Source: Nocardioidaceae bacterium SCSIO 66511 (GTDB lineage: Bacteria; Actinomycetota; Actinomycetes; Propionibacteriales; Nocardioidaceae). Taken from it: 64,000 nucleotides of DNA. The stretch lies in contig CP095846.1 of the NCBI GenBank assembly GCA_023100825.1, positions 3,162,001 through 3,226,000 on the forward strand, written 5' to 3'. Positions 53,468 to 61,111 of this stretch are shown here, one piece after another. Within the stretch, counting starts at the first letter, position 1. Each line of letters begins with the position of its first letter. Made by a program: the position numbers and the translations under genes. Under the pieces are notes generated by a model, which worked only from the letters and a program-made list of their open reading frames with translations, did no database searches and was not told where the DNA came from.

Positions 53468-53845
53468 ATGCAGCGCGAGGCAGTGGAACGCTGGGTCGAG
53501 ATGTACGAGCGGCTCTGGCGTACACCCGGCACCGATCTACTGACCGAGTTGTTCACAGCCGACGCCAGCTACCGTCCGTCACCGTGGGCGCGACCCGTCG
53601 CCAGCCTGAGCGAGATCGAACGGTTCTGGGAATCCGAGCGAGACAACGCCGATGAGCAATTCGCCATGTCGAGCGAGGTTGTGGCGGTCGACGATCGCAC
53701 CGCAGTCGTACGCGTCGCGGTGGACTACGCCTCAGCAGAAGCCGGACAGTGGCGCGACCTATGGGTGATGGAGTTTGCTCCGGATGGCCGTTGTCACTCG
53801 TTCGAGGAATGGCCGTTCGCCCCGGATCAGCTCGACGGTCACTAA
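53468..53845 (+). CDS. SnoaL-like / NTF2-superfamily protein
   Basis: A 125-residue protein with the NTF2-like pattern: AVERWVEMYERLWRTPGTDLLTELFTADASYRPSPWARPVASLSEIERFWESERDN, VVAVDDRTAVVRVAVDYA and WRDLWVMEFAPDGRCHSFEEWPFAP. The start ATG 53468 is the first after the MmcQ-like stop, 46 bp upstream; no strong ribosome-binding site is seen. Probably cotranscribed with the upstream gene. Function unknown. Confidence 0.75.
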   Translation: MQREAVERWVEMYERLWRTPGTDLLTELFTADASYRPSPWARPVASLSEIERFWESERDNADEQFAMSSEVVAVDDRTAVVRVAVDYASAEAGQWRDLWVMEFAPDGRCHSFEEWPFAPDQLDGH

Positions 53846-53892
53846 CCGCTGCGGGACTCGAGGTCCCTGTCGGCTGCGGGGGGGGTCCGGGG

Positions 53893-54471
53893 TCATCGGG
53901 TTAGTTGTGGTTCGAGTCGTTCGAGGTAGTTCTTGATCAGTGTCTTCGCATCGTGCGCAGAGAGCTGTCCTGCCATCAGCAGCGTCCCAACTCCGTGCGC
54001 CAGTCCGATCACTTCCAGTCCCAGGTTGCGTGCGGCTGTTGCGCTGAGGTTGTCGGACTGCAGGACGCCGGCGAGATGGTCAGCGAGGCCGCTCAGGTGC
54101 TTTTGGTAGGCATTTCCTGCCGTGTCGGAGTGGGTGATCGCCAGCGCTTCCAGGGAGACCCCAACGCGGTGGAAACCTCGGCTCGCCTGATCGGTTGGTA
54201 GTGCCTCGTCGAAGAACGCCCTGATGACCTCGACCGGTGATTCGCGTTCCGGGTGCCCGATGCGGGCCTGCCATCTTTCGACGCTCTTGGCGGCGAGACG
54301 ATCGAGTGTGGCGCCGAGCAGCTCGTCCTTGGTGCTGCCGTAGTACTGAACGAGCCGGAGGGACACGCCGGCTTCGGCGGCCACGGCTCTCATGGTGACG
54401 GCGTTGATCCCGCCGCGCGTGAGGAGGCGTTCGACCGCTTCCATGATCTCGGCCTTGCGCCCCGACGCCAT
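53893..54471 (-). CDS. TetR-family repressor of the adjacent exporter
   Basis: A 192-residue TetR protein. The helix-turn-helix is KAEIMEAVERLLTRGGINAVTMRAVAAEAGVSLRLVQYYGSTKDELL; the all-helical ligand domain follows. ATG 54471 (or 54474, three bases upstream) is placed after GGGAGG. The divergent gap of 70 bp holds a 34-bp palindrome covering the promoter of the MFS gene. It probably represses both genes until an exported compound binds. Confidence 0.88.
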   Translation of the reverse strand: MASGRKAEIMEAVERLLTRGGINAVTMRAVAAEAGVSLRLVQYYGSTKDELLGATLDRLAAKSVERWQARIGHPERESPVEVIRAFFDEALPTDQASRGFHRVGVSLEALAITHSDTAGNAYQKHLSGLADHLAGVLQSDNLSATAARNLGLEVIGLAHGVGTLLMAGQLSAHDAKTLIKNYLERLEPQLTR

Positions 54472-54498
54472 CATCAAGACCTCCCTCAGCCCCACCGA

Positions 54499-54532
54499 TG
54501 ATACATTCGTATCAGTTGATACGAATGTATCA
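54499..54532. promoter_or_regulatory. TetR operator
   Basis: Two perfect 16-bp arms, TGATACATTCGTATCA and TGATACGAATGTATCA, are separated by GT. Each arm is itself a partial dyad, so two TetR dimers could bind. The site lies directly before the AAGGAGGGG ribosome-binding site of the exporter. Confidence 0.85.
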
Positions 54533-54541
54533 AGGAGGGGT

Positions 54542-55921
54542 ATGTCATCGACACTGCAACGGCTCGGGCTGTGGACGTCGTGTCTCGCTCAACTGATCGT
54601 GGTGTTGGACGTCTCGGTGGTCAACGTCGCTCTGCCTTCTATCCAGGCCGACCTCGGGCTCGGAAGGGTTACGGCGTCGTGGGTGGCGATGGCCTACAGC
54701 CTCGGCTTCGCCGGATTACTCCTGGTCGGCGCAAGGCTGGCCGACGTCGTGGGCACTGCGAGACTGCTCGTCTGGAGCGTGGCGGCATTCACTGTGGCGA
54801 GCGTCATCGGGGGTCTCGCCACGGAAGGTTGGGTGCTGATCGCCGCTCGCGCCGCGCAGGGCATCTCTGCTGCTGCGGCGTCTCCGGCGACGTTCACATT
54901 GCTGACGACCACCCATGCTGAAGGTCCGGATCGAACCAGAGCCATCGCCGTCTGGACCGCGGTGAGCCTGGCCGGGGGTGGGCTGGGCAACATCGCCAGC
55001 GGGGTACTCACCGACTTGATCTCGTGGCGAGCCACCTTGTTGATCAATCTGCCCATCGGAGTCGGCGTCGCCATCGCAGCACTCGTTCTCTACCGACGGA
55101 CCACCGATCAGCGTGACTCCGGACGCATCGACACCATCGGGGCGGTGCTGGCCACCGCCGCATTCACGTGCGCCGCCTACGGACTGTCTGCCGCAGGCGA
55201 ACGAGCCGCGGGTGACCTGCCACTCGTGGCGGGTTCGGCGGCGGCCACGCTGTTGGTCCTGTTGATCCTGCAGCAGCGCCGCGCGCCCCACAAGCTCGTT
55301 CCCGGCGACCTCACACGAGATCGGCTGATCGTCCTCGGCAACATTGCGACGGCTTTGACAGGCGCATGTTTCCAAGTCGGCCTGTGGTACTTCCTGACCT
55401 TCCGGATGCAGACTGGGTTTGGATATTCGCCGATCCAGGCCGGGTTGGCCTTCCTCCCACTCACCGCCAGCATGTTGGTCGTGAACCTCTGGTTCACGCC
55501 GCGCCTCATGAAGAGATGCGCACCCCGTTTGCTCATCGTGGCGGGCGCGGTGATCGCCGTTTCTGGACTGATCTGGCTCGCCTCGGTCGACCGCGCCCCC
55601 TTCGCCGTCGCCGTCCTGGTGCCCACCGTCGGGATCGGAATTGGCGGTGGACTGATGAACACGCCGCTGGCCACGCTCGTCACCACAGGTGTCCGCCCCA
55701 AGCATGCCGGTGCAGCCTCTGGCCTGATGAACACCGCGAAGCAGTTCGGCGGTGCGGTCGGCCTGGCAGGCGCGACGACCGCCGCTTCCAGCGTCGGCAG
55801 CGACCGAGCAGCCTTCGTGCTCATGGCTGTTGCGCTTCTCGCTGTCATCGCCACAACGGCCGCGATCCCGGCCCACCGCAGTGGGTCACAGCGCGCCGTG
55901 ACAACAGGGAGAGCCTCATGA
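54542..55921 (+). CDS. DHA2-family MFS exporter under TetR control
   Basis: A 459-residue exporter with about 14 helices: CLAQLIVVLDVSVVNVALPSIQADLGL (helix 1), LLLVGARLADVVGTARLLVWS (motif A), AVSLAGGGLGNIASGVLTDLISWRATLLINLP (motif C-like). ATG 54542 has AAGGAGGGG. It uses the word 'gtac' far less than neighbouring genes and never 'cgtacg', which suggests recent acquisition together with tetR. Its stop overlaps the start of a truncated 23-codon frame. Substrate unknown. Confidence 0.88.
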   Translation: MSSTLQRLGLWTSCLAQLIVVLDVSVVNVALPSIQADLGLGRVTASWVAMAYSLGFAGLLLVGARLADVVGTARLLVWSVAAFTVASVIGGLATEGWVLIAARAAQGISAAAASPATFTLLTTTHAEGPDRTRAIAVWTAVSLAGGGLGNIASGVLTDLISWRATLLINLPIGVGVAIAALVLYRRTTDQRDSGRIDTIGAVLATAAFTCAAYGLSAAGERAAGDLPLVAGSAAATLLVLLILQQRRAPHKLVPGDLTRDRLIVLGNIATALTGACFQVGLWYFLTFRMQTGFGYSPIQAGLAFLPLTASMLVVNLWFTPRLMKRCAPRLLIVAGAVIAVSGLIWLASVDRAPFAVAVLVPTVGIGIGGGLMNTPLATLVTTGVRPKHAGAASGLMNTAKQFGGAVGLAGATTAASSVGSDRAAFVLMAVALLAVIATTAAIPAHRSGSQRAVTTGRAS

Positions 55922-55989
55922 CCCACGCCACCGCGGCACCAGCCCAGGTGATCGACAAGGTCGAGTCCTGGCGGCGCGATCAGCTGTGA
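55918..55989 (+). pseudogene. truncated gene start fused to the end of the exporter operon
   Basis: ATG 55918 overlaps the exporter stop (ATGA), as in coupled operons. The frame reads MTHATAAPAQVIDKVESWRRDQL and ends at TGA after 23 residues, inside the 3' end of the opposing gene. The good coupling but abrupt end suggests the N-terminus of a lost third gene cut off at a recombination joint. A genuine micro-protein is the alternative. The original family is not recognisable. Confidence 0.5.
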
Positions 55990-56930
55990 CGAACGCGTGA
56001 CCATCCGGTGCTGTGCAGCGGGCAACGTCGGTACTGATGGTCGGCGGCTGCCGCGCGGCCGCCGATCGCGACCCGGGAGGCCCAACGGAGCCGGCGACGG
56101 AAGAGCGCAACGAGGATGAGCCCGATCACCGTGGCGGACGCCCAGTTGGGTTGCGGGGCGATTCCGTCGACGTGGGGGTACCCGCCGTCTTCAAGACCTG
56201 CGGCGCGTTCGAAGTGGTTGAGGGAGTCCGGGAAGAACGCGTCGTCGACTGCGTAGAGCACCGGCATCGCCAACGGACCACCCGCGAGCGTGAGCGTCGC
56301 CCACTGGTCGACGTGGCGGGACTCATGGCGTGCCAGCGCTGCCCAAGGTCCCGGCTTATCGGGTGACTCTGCGATGAGGACGACGCCGCCGACCGCTACA
56401 CCCGAGTCAGCAGCCGCCGACGGCAGGAATGCGATGGTCGTTGACTGGTTCGCACACAGGTCGCCCCCGCGGTCGTTCACGTACTGCCGAGCGAGACCGG
56501 AGACCGGCGCCGTGACGACCTGCCGGCTCTTGGACCAAACTGGCCCACCGGCTGTCTCGGTCGACGGGAGATCGTGGGACTCCCCGGTGACGACTGCGGA
56601 CGGCCCCGGCTTACACGTCGGCAGGTCCGGGCCGTTCGCGTACTGGTTCACCGACAGTCCGGCCCCGGCCAGCACCAGCCCGGCGACCAGGAAGGTCGCC
56701 CCGTACGTGAGGTAGCGACGCCGTCGACAGCAGTCGCACGAGAACGCAGGACGTCGTCGGCCCCGGCGCTTCTTCCACGCCAGCACGACCAGTCCGAGCA
56801 CTCCGAACGCAAGGAACGCCGCGACCGCGACGAGGACGCGCACCGCGCGGCGAGGACGGCTCGCGCCGCCGCTGCGCAGGTGGTGCGCATCGGACGGCTC
56901 GCGCGTCCGCTCTGGCTGCAGGGTGAGCAC
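55980..56930 (-). CDS. membrane protein with HExxH-like motif, function unknown
   Basis: A 316-residue protein. The N-terminus has an Arg-rich start, one helix (VLVAVAAFLAFGVLGLVVLAW), a Cys/Arg-rich stretch (SCDCCRRRR), a second helix (YLTYGATFLVAGLVLAGAGL), then an outside-facing domain. That domain contains WAALARHESRHVDQWATL, which has H-x3-H spacing like a zinc metallopeptidase, and a last helix near residue 270. GTG 56930 has GGAGGAGG eight bases upstream, inside one arm of an inverted repeat. It may be a metallopeptidase-like protein, but a second Glu/His ligand is not certain. Confidence 0.6.
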   Translation of the reverse strand: MLTLQPERTREPSDAHHLRSGGASRPRRAVRVLVAVAAFLAFGVLGLVVLAWKKRRGRRRPAFSCDCCRRRRYLTYGATFLVAGLVLAGAGLSVNQYANGPDLPTCKPGPSAVVTGESHDLPSTETAGGPVWSKSRQVVTAPVSGLARQYVNDRGGDLCANQSTTIAFLPSAAADSGVAVGGVVLIAESPDKPGPWAALARHESRHVDQWATLTLAGGPLAMPVLYAVDDAFFPDSLNHFERAAGLEDGGYPHVDGIAPQPNWASATVIGLILVALFRRRLRWASRVAIGGRAAAADHQYRRCPLHSTGWSRVRHS

Positions 56931-56932
56931 CG

Positions 56933-56978
56933 CGTGTTCCTCCTCCCTCGGACAGTCGCCTATTGGAGGAGGAACACG
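56933..56978. repeat. inverted repeat placing a GGAGGAGG site on both strands
   Basis: Arms CGTGTTCCTCCTCC (56933-56946) and GGAGGAGGAACACG (56965-56978) are perfectly complementary over 14 bp around an 18-nt loop. One arm is the ribosome-binding site of the minus-strand membrane protein; the other precedes a tiny plus-strand frame at 56981. Confidence 0.65.
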
Positions 56979-56980
56979 TC

Positions 56981-57034
56981 ATGCACATCGAGCTCCGCCT
57001 TGAAACGACCTCTCAGCGGTTCTCTCGTTATTAA
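56981..57034 (+). CDS. possible 17-residue micro-ORF
   Basis: ATG 56981, eight bases after GGAGGAGG, opens a frame reading MHIELRLETTSQRFSRY followed by TAA. It is followed by an AT-richer stretch with no gene until 57193. It may be a leader peptide for the secreted hydrolase or a by-product of the inverted repeat duplicating the ribosome-binding site. Coding is unproven. Confidence 0.25.
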   Translation: MHIELRLETTSQRFSRY

Positions 57035-57120
57035 ACCGTAATCTTCCCGGAACAAAAACGTGATCCCAATGACAGCGCCCCACAACACGAGATCGGGCCG
57101 CGAACACAATGAACGCAACG

Positions 57121-57134
57121 GTGACGCGCGTCAC
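57121..57134. promoter_or_regulatory. palindrome upstream of the secreted hydrolase
   Basis: GTGACGCGCGTCAC is a perfect 14-bp palindrome 58 bp before the start codon, a candidate operator. No adjacent regulator gene is evident. Confidence 0.4.
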
Positions 57135-57192
57135 CCTGGGTCGCACGATCGGGCGTAGCAGTCGTCAACGTTCGAGCCCAGGAGGCACCTTC

Positions 57193-58677
57193 ATGACGGT
57201 TTCACCGATACCCCGATCGCGTGTACGCGGACTCGTACGCCGGCGATCCTGGCGCGCTGCAGCCCTCGCCGCGGCCGCCGCCTGCGTAGTCGCCGGACCG
57301 GGCGCGATGGCCGACAACGGCGGAGACCACCCGGCGCCGAGAGCAGACCAGAGCGAGCTCCCGGTCGCGACGTGTCCGTCGTCGCTGCCTGCCGACGCGA
57401 CGTGCTACGCGGGACGCCAGGAGTCCGGCGCCTACTACTGGATCGCCGTGCCTGCGGACTGGTCCGGAGACCTGGTCATGCACGCACACGGCGGCCCCGG
57501 ACTCGGCGAGGCCGACCCCGAACGAAGTGTCGACGATCTCGACCGCTGGTCGGTCATGGTCGACGAGGGGTACGCCTGGGCAGGTTCGTCATATCGACGC
57601 GGCGGATACGGCGCGCAGATGGCCGCGGCCGATACCGAACAGCTGCGCCGGTTGTTCGTCAGCGCGTTCGGGGAGCCCGAGACGACCCTGCTCCACGGCC
57701 AGTCCTGGGGAGGCAATGTCGCGGCAAAGCTCGTGGAGATGTCCGAGCAGGAATCGTCGATGCCCTATGACGGTGCCTTGCTGACCAGCGGAGTGCTCGG
57801 CGGCGGGAGTCGCGGCTACGACTACCGGCTCGACCTTCGGGCCGTCTACCAGTACTACTGCGGCAACCATCCCCGGCCGAACGAGCCGCAGTACGCACTG
57901 TGGCGTGGGCTTCCCGCCGACTCGACGATGACGAGCGAGGACCTGGAGCAGCGAGTCCAGGAATGCACGGGTTACCAGTCACCTGCGAGCGAGCGCACTC
58001 CCGAACAGCGCAAGGCCATGTCGAACATCCTGTCGGTGATTCGCATCCCGGAGGAGACTCTGTACTCGCATTTGAAGTTCGCGACGTTCACGTTCCGCGA
58101 CATCGTGCACGAACGGCTCGACGACGAGAACCCGTTCGGCAACCTCGGTGTCCGATACAGCGGATCCGATGACGACCGTGCCCTCAACCGCGGTGTCGCC
58201 CGATACCGGGCCGACAGGTCCGCTCGACGTGACCTGTCGTTCGACAGCGACCTGACCGGACAGGTGTCGATCCCGATCCTCACCCTGCATGCGATCGACG
58301 ACCCGACCGCGTTCGTCGAGCACGAGTCGGCGTACCGCTCCACGCTCGAAGGCGCGGGTACGTCGAAGCACCTCGTGCAGACCTTCACCACCGAGGACCA
58401 GCACAGCACCTTGAGCGCGTCGGAGTACGCCGCTGCGATCGGATCGCTGCGCGATTGGGTCGATGAAGGCAAGCGGCCGTCGCCGTCATCGGTCGCCACG
58501 GCCTGTGCCGACGAGGACACCACGTACGGCGAAGGGTGCTTCATCGACCGGGACTACCGACCCGCCCCGTACTTCGACCGAGTGCGCCCCCGGCCGGGAA
58601 ACACAAAATGGCCGGCGATGACCTGGCGGCAGTACCTGCGTTGGGACCGCGCGGGCGACATCGGAATCGACTACTGA
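57193..58677 (+). CDS. secreted alpha/beta hydrolase
   Basis: A 494-residue exported hydrolase. The N-terminus has a twin-arginine-like signal (VRRRSWRAAALAAAAACVVAGPGAMA). The fold shows an oxyanion HG in LVMHAHGGPGLG, the nucleophile in LLHGQSWGGNVAAKL, an acid in LTLHAIDDPTAFVEHES and a His in TTEDQHSTLS. Several Cys in the mature region (ATCPSSLPADATCYAG; YYCGNHP; ECTGYQ) may form disulfides. ATG 57193 has GGAGG. An esterase or peptidase of uncertain substrate. Confidence 0.85.
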   Translation: MTVSPIPRSRVRGLVRRRSWRAAALAAAAACVVAGPGAMADNGGDHPAPRADQSELPVATCPSSLPADATCYAGRQESGAYYWIAVPADWSGDLVMHAHGGPGLGEADPERSVDDLDRWSVMVDEGYAWAGSSYRRGGYGAQMAAADTEQLRRLFVSAFGEPETTLLHGQSWGGNVAAKLVEMSEQESSMPYDGALLTSGVLGGGSRGYDYRLDLRAVYQYYCGNHPRPNEPQYALWRGLPADSTMTSEDLEQRVQECTGYQSPASERTPEQRKAMSNILSVIRIPEETLYSHLKFATFTFRDIVHERLDDENPFGNLGVRYSGSDDDRALNRGVARYRADRSARRDLSFDSDLTGQVSIPILTLHAIDDPTAFVEHESAYRSTLEGAGTSKHLVQTFTTEDQHSTLSASEYAAAIGSLRDWVDEGKRPSPSSVATACADEDTTYGEGCFIDRDYRPAPYFDRVRPRPGNTKWPAMTWRQYLRWDRAGDIGIDY

Positions 58678-58687
58678 CGCAACGACC

Positions 58688-59359
58688 TCAGCCGGGCCGG
58701 AGGGCGTACTCGATGACCGGGCGTCCGGTGGCGGCGTAGCGCGGGCGGCGTACGACCATGCCGATGTCGTGGAGGTACTCGAGGTAGCGCCGGGCAGTCA
58801 CCCTCGATGACGACATGCGGTCCGCGACCTCCGCCGCGCTGAGGGCGGTATCCGTCTGCAGCAGGCGGGTCACCGCATCCAGGGACTCGGCGCTCAGGCC
58901 CTTCGGCAGAGTTCCGGTCGTCGATCGTGGCCGCGCCAGCAGTCGGTCGACCGACTGCTGGCTGGTCACGACGTCGTCGCCCTCGATCGCCTGCCGGTGC
59001 GTCGCCCACGACTCGAGCCGCTCGCGCAACGCGGTGAAGAGGAACGGCTTCAACAGGTACTGAGAGATGCCCAGCGACGCCGCCTGGCGTACGACGGCCA
59101 GCTCCCGGGCCGAGGTGACCGCGATGACGTCGGTGGTGTCGCCGGCCGCACGCATCGCACGGACGATGTCGAGGCCGTGGCGGTCGGGCAGGTTCATGTC
59201 CAGCAGCACAACGTCGATACCGCCGCCGGACAGCACCCGCAGCGCCTCCTGCCCCGAGTACGCCGTGCCGGCGAGCTCGAAACCGTCGACTCGCCCGACG
59301 TACTCGCCGTGCGCCGCGGCCGTGGTGGGCTCGTCCTCAACGACCAGTACGCGTCGCAT
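58688..59359 (-). CDS. CitB/DcuR-type response regulator
   Basis: A 223-residue regulator. The receiver domain has VLVVEDEP, phospho-acceptor D54 in VVLLDMNLPDRHG, VIAVTSA and LLKPF. The C-terminal DNA-binding domain (ALSAAEVADRMSSSRVTARRYLEYLHDIGMVVRRPRY) is of the CitB/DpiA kind. ATG 59359 lies inside the end of the kinase gene (23-bp overlap), showing translational coupling. It probably activates the divergent GntP-family carrier. Confidence 0.92.
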   Translation of the reverse strand: MRRVLVVEDEPTTAAAHGEYVGRVDGFELAGTAYSGQEALRVLSGGGIDVVLLDMNLPDRHGLDIVRAMRAAGDTTDVIAVTSARELAVVRQAASLGISQYLLKPFLFTALRERLESWATHRQAIEGDDVVTSQQSVDRLLARPRSTTGTLPKGLSAESLDAVTRLLQTDTALSAAEVADRMSSSRVTARRYLEYLHDIGMVVRRPRYAATGRPVIEYALRPG

Positions 59360-60983
59360 CGGTCGCCTCCTCCTGCGAGTTCGTACGCGGCGCTGCGAAG
59401 GGGAGGTCGACAGAGAACATCGCCCCTTCTTCGTCTCGCACCTCGATGGTTCCCTGTAGCCGCTGGACCGTCTGCTGGACCAGAGCGAGACCCAGCCCGC
59501 GAGCCATGCCAGCCGAGCTGGACTTGGTCGACCAGCCCCTGGTGAACATCACCGATGGGTCCGTCGGCGGACCGTCGCCGGAGTCGACCACGACGATGTG
59601 CAGCTGACCGTCCGCAACATGGAGACCGATCTCGACCCTCGCCGGCCGATCCGTCCCGGTGGTGCGGTTCAGCGTCGCGTCGAATGCGTTGTCGACCAGG
59701 TTGCCGACGATCGTGACGAGATCGCGCGGCTCGAACGCACCCTCGGGGAGCTCACCCTCGGTCTCGACAGCGAGGTCGACACCGAGCTCGGCCGCTTCGG
59801 ATGCCTTGCCGAGCAATAGTGCCGCGAGGGCGGGTTCTCTGATCGAGGAGACGAGATCGTCGGTCAGCCGCTGCGTGACGTGCAGTCCGTCGACGGCGAA
59901 GGCCTTGGCCCGCTCCTCGTGCCCGAGCTCGATCAGCGAGACCACGGTGTGCATTCGGTTCTGGGCCTCATGCTGCTGACTGCGAAGCGCATCGGCGAGG
60001 CTGCGTGCGCGGTCGAGCTCGCCGGTCAGAGCTTCCAGTTCGGTGCGGTCACGCAACGTCGCGACCGTACCGAGACGCCGACCCTCCCATTCGGTCGTGG
60101 TCTGGTTGAGTACGAGGATCCGCGACTTGGAGACATGCAATTCGTCGGCTCGGTTCTCACCCGATGCAAGCGCAGTGGCCAAGTCGTCGGGAAGCCCGAC
60201 TTCGTCGACCCGGCGACCGATGTCGTCGGATCCGAGGTCGAGCAGTCGGGCGGCCTCGTCGTTGATCAGATGGACCCGCCCGTCGACGTCGACCACGACC
60301 AGCCCCTCGCGTACCGAATGGAGCACGGCATCGTGATGGTCGTACATGGCCTGCAGCTCCGATGCGCCAAGACCGTGCGTCTGACGCCGCAACCGACCCG
60401 TGATCAGCCAGGTCGCGGCGGCACCGGCCAGCAGGACCAGCGCCGCGAAGCCCACCATCCACGGCACTCGCGTCGCCAGCACCTCACCAACTTGGTCCTT
60501 CGTGATGCCAACCGACACCAGGGCGACGACCTCGCCGTCGGAGCGTACGGGCACCACCGCGCGTACCGACGGACCGAGGGTGCCGGTGTAGGTCTCGACG
60601 ACGGTGCCTCCGGCAGCGGCGGGCGCGATCGTGCCGATGAACGTCTCGCCGATCCGTTGCGGGTTCGGGTGGCTGTAGCGAGTGCCGGACGGGCTCATGA
60701 CCACGATGAAGTCGGTGTCGGTGCGCACCCGGATCCGCTCCGCCAGCGGCTGAAGCGTCTTACTCGGATCCGGATCGTCAAGCGCCTCGACGACGGTCGG
60801 CATCTCCGCGATCGTCGACGCGACTCTGACGCTCACCTCCGCTGCTCGATCCTCACTCGTATCGACCACCTGGACGTACGCGCCCGCGAGCCCCGCGGCC
60901 AACAGCAGCACCACAACAGCCAGCTGCAACGCCATCAGCTGCGTGGCCAAGCTCCACTGACGGGGATGTCCTGGATGCTTCAC
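59337..60983 (-). CDS. CitA/DcuS-type sensor histidine kinase
   Basis: A 548-residue membrane kinase. Two helices (about residues 17-40 and 170-195) flank an extracellular sensor of about 130 residues with VASTIAEMPTVVEAL and DTDFIVVMSPSGTRYSHPNPQRIG, typical of carboxylate-sensing CitA/DcuS. A PAS domain (VREGLVVVDVDGRVHLINDEAARLLDLG) precedes the SpoOB-type phosphotransfer helix (RSQQHEAQNRMHTVVSLIELG) and the ATPase (IVGNLVDNAFDATLN; ARGLGLALVQQTV). GTG 60983 is tentative; an in-frame TTG at 61022 is possible. A carboxylate ligand is inferred. Confidence 0.9.
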   Translation of the reverse strand: MKHPGHPRQWSLATQLMALQLAVVVLLLAAGLAGAYVQVVDTSEDRAAEVSVRVASTIAEMPTVVEALDDPDPSKTLQPLAERIRVRTDTDFIVVMSPSGTRYSHPNPQRIGETFIGTIAPAAAGGTVVETYTGTLGPSVRAVVPVRSDGEVVALVSVGITKDQVGEVLATRVPWMVGFAALVLLAGAAATWLITGRLRRQTHGLGASELQAMYDHHDAVLHSVREGLVVVDVDGRVHLINDEAARLLDLGSDDIGRRVDEVGLPDDLATALASGENRADELHVSKSRILVLNQTTTEWEGRRLGTVATLRDRTELEALTGELDRARSLADALRSQQHEAQNRMHTVVSLIELGHEERAKAFAVDGLHVTQRLTDDLVSSIREPALAALLLGKASEAAELGVDLAVETEGELPEGAFEPRDLVTIVGNLVDNAFDATLNRTTGTDRPARVEIGLHVADGQLHIVVVDSGDGPPTDPSVMFTRGWSTKSSSAGMARGLGLALVQQTVQRLQGTIEVRDEEGAMFSVDLPFAAPRTNSQEEATDATRTGR

Positions 60984-61111
60984 GATCGGGGCCTCGACTT
61001 GCTGCGTACGTAATGAACACAAGGGTGACCCTGCACATCATGCCCGCCACAGTGGTGCCCGTCACACCGCAGCCCAGGAGCTACGGCCCCGTTGCAGAAG
61101 GCAGGTACACC

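Noticed and set aside
53853-53867. GGGAC-TCGAG-GTCCC hairpin as a terminator
   Set aside because: Only a 5-bp stem with no U-tract; it may help end the NTF2-like gene but evidence is too weak to list.
53878-53885. Run of eight G as a phase-variation tract
   Set aside because: It lies between two genes, not in a coding frame or an identifiable promoter spacer.
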